Below are positions 36,167 through 46,154 of a stretch of 64,000 nucleotides of DNA, in pieces. The position numbers and the translations under genes are program-made. The notes below the pieces were generated by a model. That model did no database searches. It worked only from the letters and a program-made list of their open reading frames with translations, and had not been told where the DNA came from. The first letter of the stretch is position 1; each line of letters opens with the position of its first letter. The stretch spans positions 1,054,001 to 1,118,000 of the forward strand of contig BRON01000005.1 in NCBI GenBank assembly GCA_024345305.1, in the 5' to 3' direction. This DNA is from Mrakia gelida. Its lineage: Eukaryota; Basidiomycota; Tremellomycetes; Cystofilobasidiales; Mrakiaceae.

Positions 36167-36638
36167 TCGACGTTCGCGAGCTGGCCTCTTGACGACACGT
36201 CGAAGCTTCGTCGTGAGTCTTTTTCTTTGATTCGTCCCTTCCTCTCTCCTTCCCTTCAACTCGACTCGTCTGGTTAAATCCAGTCCATTTTTCTCACGCC
36301 ACAGGATTGGCTGCGTCCAAACTACACTGCGACCGCCGAGTTCGAAGGAGGACGGTCGCGTCGCGTCCTACCTTCGTTTTCTTTTGCTTTTGCGTTTCAC
36401 TCCCTCTCCCTCTCCCCTTTCGCCCATACGATCTCATGCGTCAAGTCAAGCAAATTATCATGTAAACACATAAACAATCAAACGTAAAAAGACAAACGAA
36501 AAAGCGAGACGAAGCAAAGATGAACGACGAAGGATCTATGAGAGTCGAGACGCGACGGGACAGAGAGAGAGGTCAAGCAGCGAAAGCGAAGGCCGAAAGA
36601 GGGCGAAGTGCAAGTGGAAGCAGAGTAGAAAAGCGAGG
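36167..36638. other. Convergent intergenic region
   Basis: 3' flanks of the F-box/LRR-like gene and the alpha-actinin gene. It contains an A/T-rich patch at 36440-36520. No gene is seen. Confidence 0.45.
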
Positions 36639-39600
36639 CTAGTACCCTTCGAAGGTATCGGCGAGGAAACCCTGTTGAAGAGGGAAGAGGTGAATGGAGG
36701 TGAGAGTCAGTTTGGGAAAGCGAGGCGAGGCGAAGAGGGATGAAGGGGTGGGATGGGGGAACTCACGTCGTCTGATCAAACGAAACGAAAGAAAGTGGGG
36801 AGGAGAGAGAAGGGAGGCGGTCAGCGAGCAACGAGAAAGAGGGAAGCGAAGAGAGGAAACGAGCGGAGACGAGGCGAAACGAGACGAACAATCGTAAGCG
36901 ATCTTCTCCCTCTCGTCGACTCCATCATGTCCGTTCGTATCCAGCTCTTGCGATGGGATGACCGACCTGTTCGGTCGAGGACAAAGCCAAGAAAGATCAG
37001 CGTCGAGTTCTTCGCGCGAAAGAAAGAAAGCCAAACTCGACTCGACTTGACTCGGCGCGACTCACTTCAAGAACTCGATGCTCCCCGCCGGCAGGATCGC
37101 CAGTTGAAGATCCAGTTCGGTGATGTAGGGCTGCAGAAAAAACGTTCATAGAGACGAAGCGTCAGTTTTTGCGGGAGTCGGAGGAGATCTCGACCATCGC
37201 TCGCGACGAGCAGAAAGGAAGCGAGGTCTACGACGCACCTTCTCCTTCGCCATCTCCCTGAACGCCTCTCCCAACTGATCCGCACTACTCGTATCTTGAG
37301 TGATCTCCACCAGAAGCGACGTGAAGGCCTTGTAGGTCACCGCTCCGTAGTCCTCGACGAGCGTGGCGTGGATCGAGTCGATTTCTTCGTCCTGTTGATG
37401 AAACGAACGAGGGGAGGGGAGTCAGTTTGAGACGACGGAGGCGGAGAAAACAGAGAGGAAGGTGGGAGTGGAGTGGGGAGAGGGTGAAAGGGAGTCGTTC
37501 GACGAACCGAGTATGAAATCGAAAGCGAAGCCAGAGCAGCCGTGAACTCTTCGATGTTGAGCGTGTTGGTCGCGTCGGTGTCGAAGTGTCGGAACGTGGA
37601 TTCGAACTCTTCCAGTTGGGCTGGAGTGAGCTGTCGAACGCCCCAAAAGCGAACCGAACCTGAATCAGTAAGCGTCTCGCTCGTTCGAAGAGAGATCAAA
37701 GCGACGAGCGAAGGACCCACATTCGTAGTCTCCCGCGAAACGATCTGAGAAACACCGTCAGTCAGCTCGCGCTCGAGATACGGAAGAGAGAGCGAGCTCA
37801 CCTGATTCTCAATAAACCCAACCCGTCTCCCCAAACTCGTCCTGATCAACTCCAGCTCCCACGTCAGATCCTCCGCTCTCAGCACGGTGTAATCGTTCTC
37901 CTCGACGTTGGCTTTCGTGCACTCCTCCTCTGCGACGACGAGGTCCTCGAGAGCGGCCGTGATGGAGGGGAGGGTGTCGGATAGCAGGGCTAAGACGTGG
38001 AATTTTTGGGTCTACGGGAGAGGGGACGAATGGAGAGGGGGAGATGTGAGTCGGTGGGAGAGCGAAGGAAGGGAAAAGGGAAGGGGAGCGAAAAGCGGGA
38101 GTTCGACGAACCTCCAGCGATCCAGTAAGAGAAGAGAGCTCTCGTTCGAGAGTCTGGAGTCGAGCGTGGATGTCTTCTGCTTTGGATGCTGAGTGACGCA
38201 TGAGCTTGTCTTTGATCCTGTGGAAAAAGTACGCGTCGCAACGAAATGAAGTCAGCTCCTCGCTCGTCCTTCTTCCCTCCCCCCCAACGCCCCCACCACC
38301 CTCACCCCCTCCCACCCCTCCCACCCGCCTCACCCGACCCACCCACCCACCCACCCAGCCCCGAACGCCCACTAGCACTCACTCCCTAATCCTCTCCCTA
38401 ATCCCCTTACTCCAAACCTCCTCACTCTTCAACAGCAGCCCCCAACTCTCATCCAAATCCTCCACCCTCTCCCCCTCCTCCGGCTCAAACGCCCTCATCC
38501 CGTACGTCCTCAACTTCACCTGAATATTACTCAATAAGTCTCGAAGCTCTTGACGCTCGACGACCCAGGAGCGTTTGTCCGTTGCTTTGTAAGAGGAGAA
38601 GTCGGTGGCGAGTTGGCGGACGAGAGGGTAGGTTGTGGGGAGGGAGGTGGTGAGGAAGGATTGACGGCGGGTTAGGAGGGTGGAGAGGAGCTGTGGGAAA
38701 AAAAGAGAGGGGAAGGGTTAGGGAGGGGAGGGGTGGGAGGGGAGGGGAGGGAGGATGGGACGAACCAAGCGGACGCGTCGTTCGTAGTCGTTTCGACTCG
38801 ACCTAAAATCGAACGAGAAGAAGTCAGTTTGAGAGCGGCCCGGCAGCTCCTTCAAGCCCAGAAGAGGAACTGACCAGATCCCCTGCATGACCAGCGCGAA
38901 CTTCTCCACTCGTCGAGCTACCGTCTCGGCCTTGTCTGAACCAACGAAGACGAAGGCGCGTCGAAACGATCAGCTCTCTCGCCCCTCTCCTCCGCTTCCC
39001 AAGATAGGCAAGGGGTAGAGACACTCACTCATCGAAGAAAAAGCATGGAAGAAGGAAGCGACGTAGGTCATGACACTTCGTTCGTCTGGAGGTCGAGCGT
39101 CGCAGAGATCGGACACGTCGAGGAGTCGCTGGCGAGAAAGACGAAGTCGAGCAGTCAGCCGACGCTTTACTTCGCAAGGTGGCGAAGAAAGTCACGCGTT
39201 AGACTCACAGGTATTCCGAGATGTTCCTGAGCTATACGGAAAGCGAGCTCGGTGTTGCGTTCTCGTTCGGACTGGGAACCAAGGAGGGAGCGATGTGAGC
39301 TGAGAGACGTCGAGAAACGAGATGAGCAGACGACTCACCTTGTCCAGAGAGTCGTAGTCCAGCAGTTCCGGTCGGTGATGATGTATCAGAGCACACCTGG
39401 AAGCGAGCAAACCCCAGACAGAAACGAACGCGAAGGTCAGCCAGCTCTCTTCTCCTCCTTTTCCCTCCTCCCCACCCTACCCTCCCCCCAACGCCGCCTT
39501 GAACGTGCACTCACAAGGCCAACCCATCCCCCCAACTCCACGTAAAATCCTTCACATCCACCTCGGGCGCATACCCTTTCGTCTTCCTCTGCACCCAAAG

Positions 39601-40610
39601 CAACAATCCATCCTTCGCGCTCAACCCTTCCTCCGAGATGTCTGCAATGGTGAACCTCAGGATCAAGGTCCAGATGAGACCGAGGATGAGTTTGAGGTTG
39701 CCGTCGATGATGTCCTCGGCGGCGATGTTGGTGAGATGGACTCCGCGGTCTTTGATGAAGGAGAGCGCTTTGGTGACGTTCTGAGAAACGGGGGAGGGGA
39801 AGGTGTGAGCTTGGGGAGAGAGCGGAGGAGCGTTTCGGTTGAGGACACGACGAACCTCAGCTTTCTGGACTCTCATACGGGGGACGGCGACGTATCGACC
39901 TAGGGAGCAGTCGCCCATGATTTCCTGAGGGGAGAGAAGAAGAGCAGAGCGGAAGGAGGGAGGAGGCGTGTGAGCTCAGCTCTCGGTCGAGGGAGGCACA
40001 AGATGGGACGAGAGCGACGAACCATGAGCTGTAGAGAGTCAGACGAGGCAGAAACGGACGCGTCAGTAGGGAGCCAGTATACACGAGACTCTCGAGAACA
40101 CGAAACAAGCTCCTGGAAGTATGGAAATCGAGCTTGAGCTCCTTCCTCCTTGAGAGCTCGAGCTCAACTCTCGTTCCTTCCCCTCCTTCCCCATCCCCTT
40201 CCCCTTGCCCTCTTCTTCCCTTCTTCGCCCATCCACTCTCCTCAGCCTACCCAAAGGTCACACCTCTCTAACAGATCGTTCAAAGGGAGGTTTGACTAAC
40301 CTGTATCAACCTGACACCATCGCTCAAGTCGACTTGCAAGCTCGTCATGGGAGGAATCCCTTTCGTCTCCAGTTTCGAGTTAAGCCATTTGCAGAAAGTC
40401 CTAGGAAACACCAAAGCAACCACAAACGAGTGAGTATGCTGAGCTCGTGGAGAGAGAGAGGCAAGGGTCCCCCCTTGGAGCGTTGGACGAGAAGGAAGGG
40501 ACCTGCTCCTCCTTCGCGCGTTGTTGACTCGTTCTCACTCTCCTTCGTCTCGTCGAAAGCTGCACTCACTTTGCTTGGATCTGCTCCAGTCCGGTCTTGG
40601 TTTGATTCAT
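36639..40610 (-). CDS. ain1: Alpha-actinin
   Basis: Actin cross-linker of the cytokinetic ring and actin cables. The N-terminus ([14 protein letters not shown], start 40610) leads into two calponin-homology domains: [115 protein letters not shown] and [18 protein letters not shown]. Spectrin-like helical repeats occupy roughly 37.8-38.9 kb. C-terminal EF-hands follow ([37 protein letters not shown]). The end is FLADTFEGY with TAG at 36639-36641. A 6-nt microexon supplies LM in the first CH domain. The spectrin-repeat exon joins are only approximate. Confidence 0.93.
40023..40028 (-). other. ain1: 6-nt microexon (CTCATG) of the alpha-actinin gene
   Basis: On the minus strand CTCATG lies between an acceptor (CTCTACAG) and a donor (GTTCGTCG). 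The flanking introns are 40029-40300 (272 nt) and 39925-40022 (98 nt). It adds Leu-Met so that the CH domain reads RLIQ-LM-EIMGD, matching the conserved QLMEI-type segment. Confidence 0.8.
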
Positions 40611-40797
40611 AGCGGTCCCACTTTCACTCGAGCTGCTAGATAATGAAGGAGGAAGGGAAACTGGGGGTGTTGAAGTTGGGGAGGAGTGGAGGGCACAGGG
40701 GAGGAGGAGGAAGGTGAAAGCTCAACGATTTCAAGCTGCAAGATGGACCGTCGTCTTCTTCCCTCACCTTTCACCGCCAAAAAAGCTCAAGACAACG

Positions 40798-42372
40798 ATG
40801 GACTCCCTTTCTGATATTCTTCTCAAGATCAACGACGACCTCGAGGTTGAATCGGAGCTTAGAGAGGTTAGTTCGAGCTGGGGAGCTGGGGGGAAGAGGA
40901 GGGGGGGGGGGGGGGGGGGGGGCGAGAAAGCGAAGGAGCGAGCAGTCGATAGTGGTTCTAGGGTGTATACAGGCTTAGGAGACGCGTTTGGAGCTCTAGA
41001 TCGTGATTGTGGAATCACAAAGGCCCTCGATCTCCAATATTTGGGGCTGCCGACGCGCTGAATCGTGAGCTACGAGCTCGCGCGCTTCGGAGGGAAGGGA
41101 AGGAGAAATGTCGAGCTCAACCTTCGAGCGAGCTCGAGTCCTTCCTCCCACTTCTCCATCCCCGCTGGCGCCCTACAACACCACCAACGCAGCATCGGCA
41201 CTCGTGCATATTCTGCCTCTGCTATCAATCAAACTCAGCACCCCTCTCTCAGCTTCCCACCCTCTCAGCCCAGCCCAACCTGACCTCTCCCTCCCTCCCT
41301 CTCCCTCCCCCTCGCAGAAAATCAAAGACTCCATCAAAACCCTCGACAAGCACTCCCGTCAGATCACCTCCCTCGTAAACAGGATCCACTCCACTCCTCA
41401 AGCTGGACGTGAGTTGACCTCGCCCGCCTTGCTTCTTCAGCCCTCCGAACACGTCGACGCTGACCTCTCGTCTTCGCGTCGCCCTGCAGTGATCCCCCTC
41501 GCCGAAGAAATCAACCTCCAACTCGTCGCCTCCCGACCGCTCATCGCGGAGATCACTGATCTGATCCCTGAGAACCAGTACTTCAAGTGCGTGTCGCGCT
41601 CTTCCCTTTTTTCCAACCCGACCGAAGCTCCCTTTCGTTCCCAAACTCACCCTCGCTGACTCGTTTTTGATCGCGCTCGCAACAGATGGGCAGCCCTCTA
41701 CACCCGACCTCTCCAAGCCCTCATCTTCGCTTCAGCTCTCGCCGAATTCGTCCTCCATCAGAAACTTATCGAGATTGGGAAGGTTGCTGAACTTATCGGG
41801 GTTCGTCCGGCTCTTTGTTCCCTCAGACTCCCTCTCTCTTCTTTCCACTCGCGTGCTGACCTTTCGTTCGCTGCGTGACAGATCAACCCAACTAAAACAG
41901 ATCGGTTCGCCCTTCTTCCGGACGACTACCTCCATGGGGTGATCTCTATGGTCAATGAGCTGGTACGTTGGCGGACCATTCTTACTTCCCTTCGGGTCGC
42001 GTTTCGTTTCGCTCACCTCCTCCCTTCCCTCCTCCCACCCACCCACCCACCTCCCTCGTTTCACTCGTGCAACAGTCCCGCCTAGCCATCAACTCCGTCA
42101 CCCTCCAGAACTACACCTACCCTTTGGTCATCTCAGCATTCGTGTCGGAGCTGTTCGCGGGCTATCAGCTTTTGAATCTCAAGAATGATTCGTTGAGGCG
42201 ACGTGAGCAGAAACCTCGCCCTCTGTTCGTTTTGGGAAGAGAAGACAGGGTTGCTGACGACTTTGTTTTCGTTTGGACAGGCTTCGACTCGCTGAAGTAC
42301 GATCTGAAAGCGATTGAGAGCGTGGTTTATGATATCTCGCTGAGGGGGTTGACGACGAAGACGAGCGTGTGA
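40798..42372 (+). CDS. Translin
   Basis: Nucleic-acid-binding protein that with TRAX forms the C3PO ribonuclease in many eukaryotes. Start ATGGACTCC at 40798 gives MDSLSDILLKINDDLEVESE. Later exons give IKTLDKHSRQITSLVNRIHS, LPDDYLHGVISMVNELSRLA and FAGYQLLNLKNDSLRR. The final exon is FDSLKYDLKAIESVVYDISL followed by RGLTTKTSV, with TGA at 42370. The VNELSRLA, LLNLKNDSLR and LKYD..VVYD blocks are diagnostic of translin rather than TRAX. The first intron carries a run of 22 G. It lies head to head with the alpha-actinin gene, 187 bp apart, and converges with the F-box/LRR-like gene at 42708. Confidence 0.92.
40901..40922. repeat. Homopolymer run of 22 G in translin intron 1
   Basis: An uninterrupted run of 22 G near the 5' end of the first translin intron, within about 40 nt of the donor. 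It could fold as a G-quadruplex in the transcript. Confidence 0.85.
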
Positions 42373-42707
42373 GGAGGGAATGAGATGTGGTTTGCGTTCT
42401 TTCGTTGAGGTTCTGAGTAGGAGAAAGAGAGAGGTTGGATAGCTAGGGTAGGAGTCCCTCGAGGGAGCAAAAGGAAGAGTAAGAGAGAGAGAGACAGAGA
42501 AAGAAAGCTATAAACGACGCGACGAAGACTCGAACCTCCCGCGAAACCCGTCCGTCCGTTTCCCTCGATGAGTGTGAGAGCTGGCTGCGAGCGGCGAGAC
42601 AATTAAGAGGAAGGAAGGAAAGAGCCGGGCGAGATCAGATCTTGTTGGGAGGCAGAGGAAAGAGGACAGAGGGGAAGAGGCGACGCGACTGACCTCGTTC
42701 GAAATCC
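42373..42707. other. Convergent intergenic region
   Basis: 3' flanks of translin (+) and the F-box/LRR-like gene (-). It has a purine-rich GA repeat at 42480-42505. No gene is seen. Confidence 0.45.
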
Positions 42708-44177
42708 TCACGTCCAAACGAACTTGATCCCCTTCTTCTCCAGCATCGCACCCCATTTCATCATCCTAAATCAAGAGAGAATCCCCTCGTGTCAGCATAG
42801 AAGAATCGAAGAGGAAAGAAGCGAAACGAGACGAAGCAAAGCTCACCTCCTCCAATCCCAACCCTCCTTCGACTTCTCGTCGTACACCACCCACGGCCTC
42901 GGTTCCTCCACACTCCACATCACCACCTCCAAGGCCGGAAGCTCCTCCACCATCTCAAAGAACGAATCGTTCATCGGCTGGCCTCTCCTCTCTACGACAA
43001 CAAGCGTCTTCAGCTTCGAGAGAGCCGTCCTCACTCGCGTCCTCCTCTCCGAGTTGACGAGGTCGTCCCCGAAGTCGATAGGGAACGGCGAAACCCTAAG
43101 ATAGCGGAGGTTGCAGGTGAAAAGGACCATGCTGAGGAGAAACGGGGTCGGGGAAGCGTCGAGTTCGAGGACGATACGTCCGTGGGTGCAAAAGAATCTT
43201 GCTGGACCTAGGAAAGGGAACGGCAGTCCGTTGGCGGAGAAAACGACTCTCTTGAGCAGCGGAGCGCGCCAGCCTGCGATGTCGTCCAGGTAGTGGTCGT
43301 TTTCGAAGCCAAAGAGGGAGAGGGAGATGGTGTGGAGGTGAAGGAAGGTTGCTGTGACGCGGTTCCCTGAGGGTGGGAGAGGAGGAGGGGAGGAGGGGTT
43401 GGGTCCGCGGTAGTGCTGCCGGAGGGCGAGGATTCGAAGGTGGGAGGAGAGATGGGTGATGGCTGCAAAGACCTCCGAGTGATTGTGCTCGTCGAGCGTG
43501 ATGGAAAGGGTGGTGAGGTGGAGGGAGTGGGAGAGGATCGCGAGGGTGCGGAGGAGGAGGGGGTTGTCCGGATCGAGGGAACACTGGCCGAACTGCTTGA
43601 GGCTGGTGAGGTGGGGGAGGAGGGTTCCGAGCGTCATCCCTGAGTGTACCCGTCTCCGGAACTCCTCGTCTTCCGTGCCTTCTATCGACAGGCTCAATCG
43701 TTGAACCATCTTCCCGATGGAGCGAGAGTTGATCCGTTTCGCGTCCTCGACGATGGTCCTCGCGAAGAGTTCGAGCTCCAGTGCTTCGTCGCTTTCGAAG
43801 AGCATAAGGTACACCCTTCCGTAGAGGATGGGAGTAATGAGCCTCTAAAAAGGACAGCGACAAGAAAGAAAGAAGGATCTTGAGGTCAGGCCAGAGACGC
43901 GACACAGCCACGATCGAAACGAACCGAGAAACGACGAGAAACGACGAGAAACGAGAGTGCAGGACCATTCTCCCTGCTCCCAGCCGACCCCTTTCCATTC
44001 TTGAGGCGAAGGGGGAGCTTCAGGCTGTTTCACACTCTCCCAGGAAGTCCACATCATGTTCTGGGGCGGGCTTGAAGGGCGATAGGTCAAGTCGCCGTCG
44101 ATCCGACGAGGGTTGATCATGAACGAGAAGATGTGAGCCCAGAGCTCGTTGGAAAGGTGATCTGCGTAGAGAGGCAT
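42708..44177 (-). CDS. F-box/LRR-like protein (intact paralogue)
   Basis: Opens MPLYADHLSNELWAHIFSFM (start 44177), matching the F-box start of the gene at 34804 (MPIFADHLPNEIWTRVFELM). The main exon (about 42848-43850) begins RLITPILYGRVYLM and carries leucine-rich segments such as LLRTLAILSHSLHLTTLSIT and HLSSHLRILALRQH. The last small exon is MMKWGAMLEKKGIKFVWT with TGA at 42708-42710, equivalent to the last exon of the paralogue. Candidate upstream exons at 44230-44390 could add an N-terminal extension reading into NASPLELAI before the Met. Presumed SCF substrate adaptor. The frame is uninterrupted. Confidence 0.75.
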
Positions 44178-46154
44178 GCTGAAAAGGTCGGCGAAGGTCA
44201 GCTCGGCCACGAACGTAGGGCTCGAAGCAGGAGACAACGTACATTGCGAGCTCGAGGGGTGAAGCGTTCTTTCGTTGTCGACTGGCCAGAGGAGGCGAGC
44301 AGAACTGGTGAAGGAGAAAGTGTGGTCAGCTCACGACCTTTCGATACGACCGACTGTGACCAAAACATACTTTTTGGACAGATGAAGAGAGGTTGAAGGC
44401 AAGAAGAAAGCTAGCGAAGAGCGAAAGAGAGGACGAGCGAGCTCGCCCCGTCTGAACCCCAACGGCGGACTTCATAGGGACTCAGACTCGCTCGATCAGT
44501 AGTGGCTGATACAACGAGGTTGGAGTTCCAATCTGGACCAGCCATCTTGAAGTAAAGAGGACTGGGATGGAAGAAGCGGAAAAGGAAAGAAACGAGGAAG
44601 GAGGTGTTGAGCTCGAAAACTCCTCCCTCCCTCCCTCTTCCCTTGTCCCTCTTCACGAGCTCGGTCACGAAGGGATTCAACGAAAACCCGAAGAACGGTA
44701 CGACGTTTTGGCGGAACCGACGAGAAGAGAGGCGCTGGAAGGTCGAAAGGATGGAAGGAGATGATGGGCGTTTGAGGGAACAAGAATTGAAGTGGACCTG
44801 GTGGGATCTCCCGCGAACCTTTTTATCTCGTAGGGAACCTCAATCTAAGTAGTTTGAGGGATGCGTATTATGATGCGACTGGGGAGGTTGATCAAGCAAC
44901 AGCGGTGAGCGGACGGTGGGATCTGAGCGAGAAGGGATGAGGGCGAGACCTGCCGCCTCCGGCGCGACTCCCAGCAAGGAAGAGGTCGGCGACCGAGATG
45001 ATTCGCTTTTTCTGAATTTAGAGGGTTCTTTGCGTGGTGACGGCCTTGCCTTGGGAACTAGAGCCTGAGAGAAGCGCCAAAACGGACTGTCAGCAGCTCA
45101 AAGAGAACGACGCGTCGAGACTCGATCGAGATCGAAGAGCGAAGCTCAAGGAGACAGGGTTGTTTCTTGGTCTTCCAGCGTCGAAGAGCAGATGGAGGCA
45201 GTTGACCTGCATATGCATTACTGGGATGTGAGTGCAAGATGAGGAGAGAAAAGAGTGTCAAGGTCAGAGCACAAACCGAAGGAGGGTTGGAAGAACGGGC
45301 AGCGAAAGCGAACGAGCAAGAATCAGCATGCAAGAGGGAGGAAGATTTTCCCTGATCACAAGAGCGTAGCATTAGACACCTTACTTGTTGCAGCTCGTAC
45401 TCTGATAGATTGAGAGCTTGAAATAGCGTGAAAGAAAGAGGTTGAAGGAAGTCGAACTCGGATGAGCTCGACACTTCAGCCCGAAACGAAATTCCTCCTC
45501 ACGCTTCAAGCAAGAAGGCGAGAGCTTAGCGAGATATATACAGGTAAGCACGAGACAACGACGAAGAAAAAGTTATCGAAAAAAATCGGGCGTAGAATCT
45601 CAGCTCGAGATGTTACACAAGGGGCAGCGCAGCAAGGGCACGCGAAAGGGTTCAGAGGAATAAAACAGTGTAAGGAAGCGTCGAGCTCGCCGCCGCGCCG
45701 CCGTTCGTCCTTTTCCTTTTCGGCCTTCTTTGGGGGTTCCGTCTGGACAAAAAATGTTGGAAAGCAAGGGAGACGTCTGAAGTATGCGAAGCGTGGAATC
45801 TTGATTCCGAGAGGCAAGTATATAAACGAACGGCGAGCGCCTTCGCCAAACACTCTGAAACGAAGGAAGATCGAAGCTCACCAACGTCGACCTCGTCTCC
45901 TGCCCTCCTCCTCCAGCTGCTTCTCTCAGAGAGACCCAAAGCTCGCCCACCATCATCGCCTCCTCTCAAGCAACTGTAGTAACAGCTTTTCGTCTCGCAC
46001 TTGTTTTCTCAGACCAGCTGAAACGAGTGATCTTTCGTTCAGCCCGCTCGGCCCCTCTTCTCTCCCTTGACCCCTCTCTCTCTCCCTTGGACTTCCTTCC
46101 CTCCTCTTCCTGCCTTTCGAAGCTGACCCTCAACCACCACGATCCTCAACGAAT
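44178..46154. other. Two-kilobase gap upstream of the septin-like gene
   Basis: Between divergent F-box/LRR-like (-) and septin-like (+) genes. The left part (44230-44390) holds exon-like segments, probably the spliced leader of the F-box gene. A minus-strand frame from ATG at 44545 (MAGPDWNSNLVVSATTDRAS, 44 codons) has a good start context and might be its first exon. A 202-codon plus-strand frame opens at 45462 (MSSTLQPETKFLLTLQARRR). It is very basic and has no recognisable domain, so I do not count it as a gene. The remainder looks like regulatory DNA. Confidence 0.35.

Noticed and set aside
44880..45080. Possible small RNA gene, with box C/D-like GATGATT and CTGA elements
   Set aside because: The boxes are short and common. 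I found no terminal stem, guide match or Pol III signal.
45462..46070. A 202-codon plus-strand frame upstream of the septin-like gene
   Set aside because: It has an ATG, but composition is Arg/Ser-rich and basic throughout, there is no motif, and it runs to within 85 bp of the septin start. Probably regulatory DNA; kept only as a note in the gap entry.
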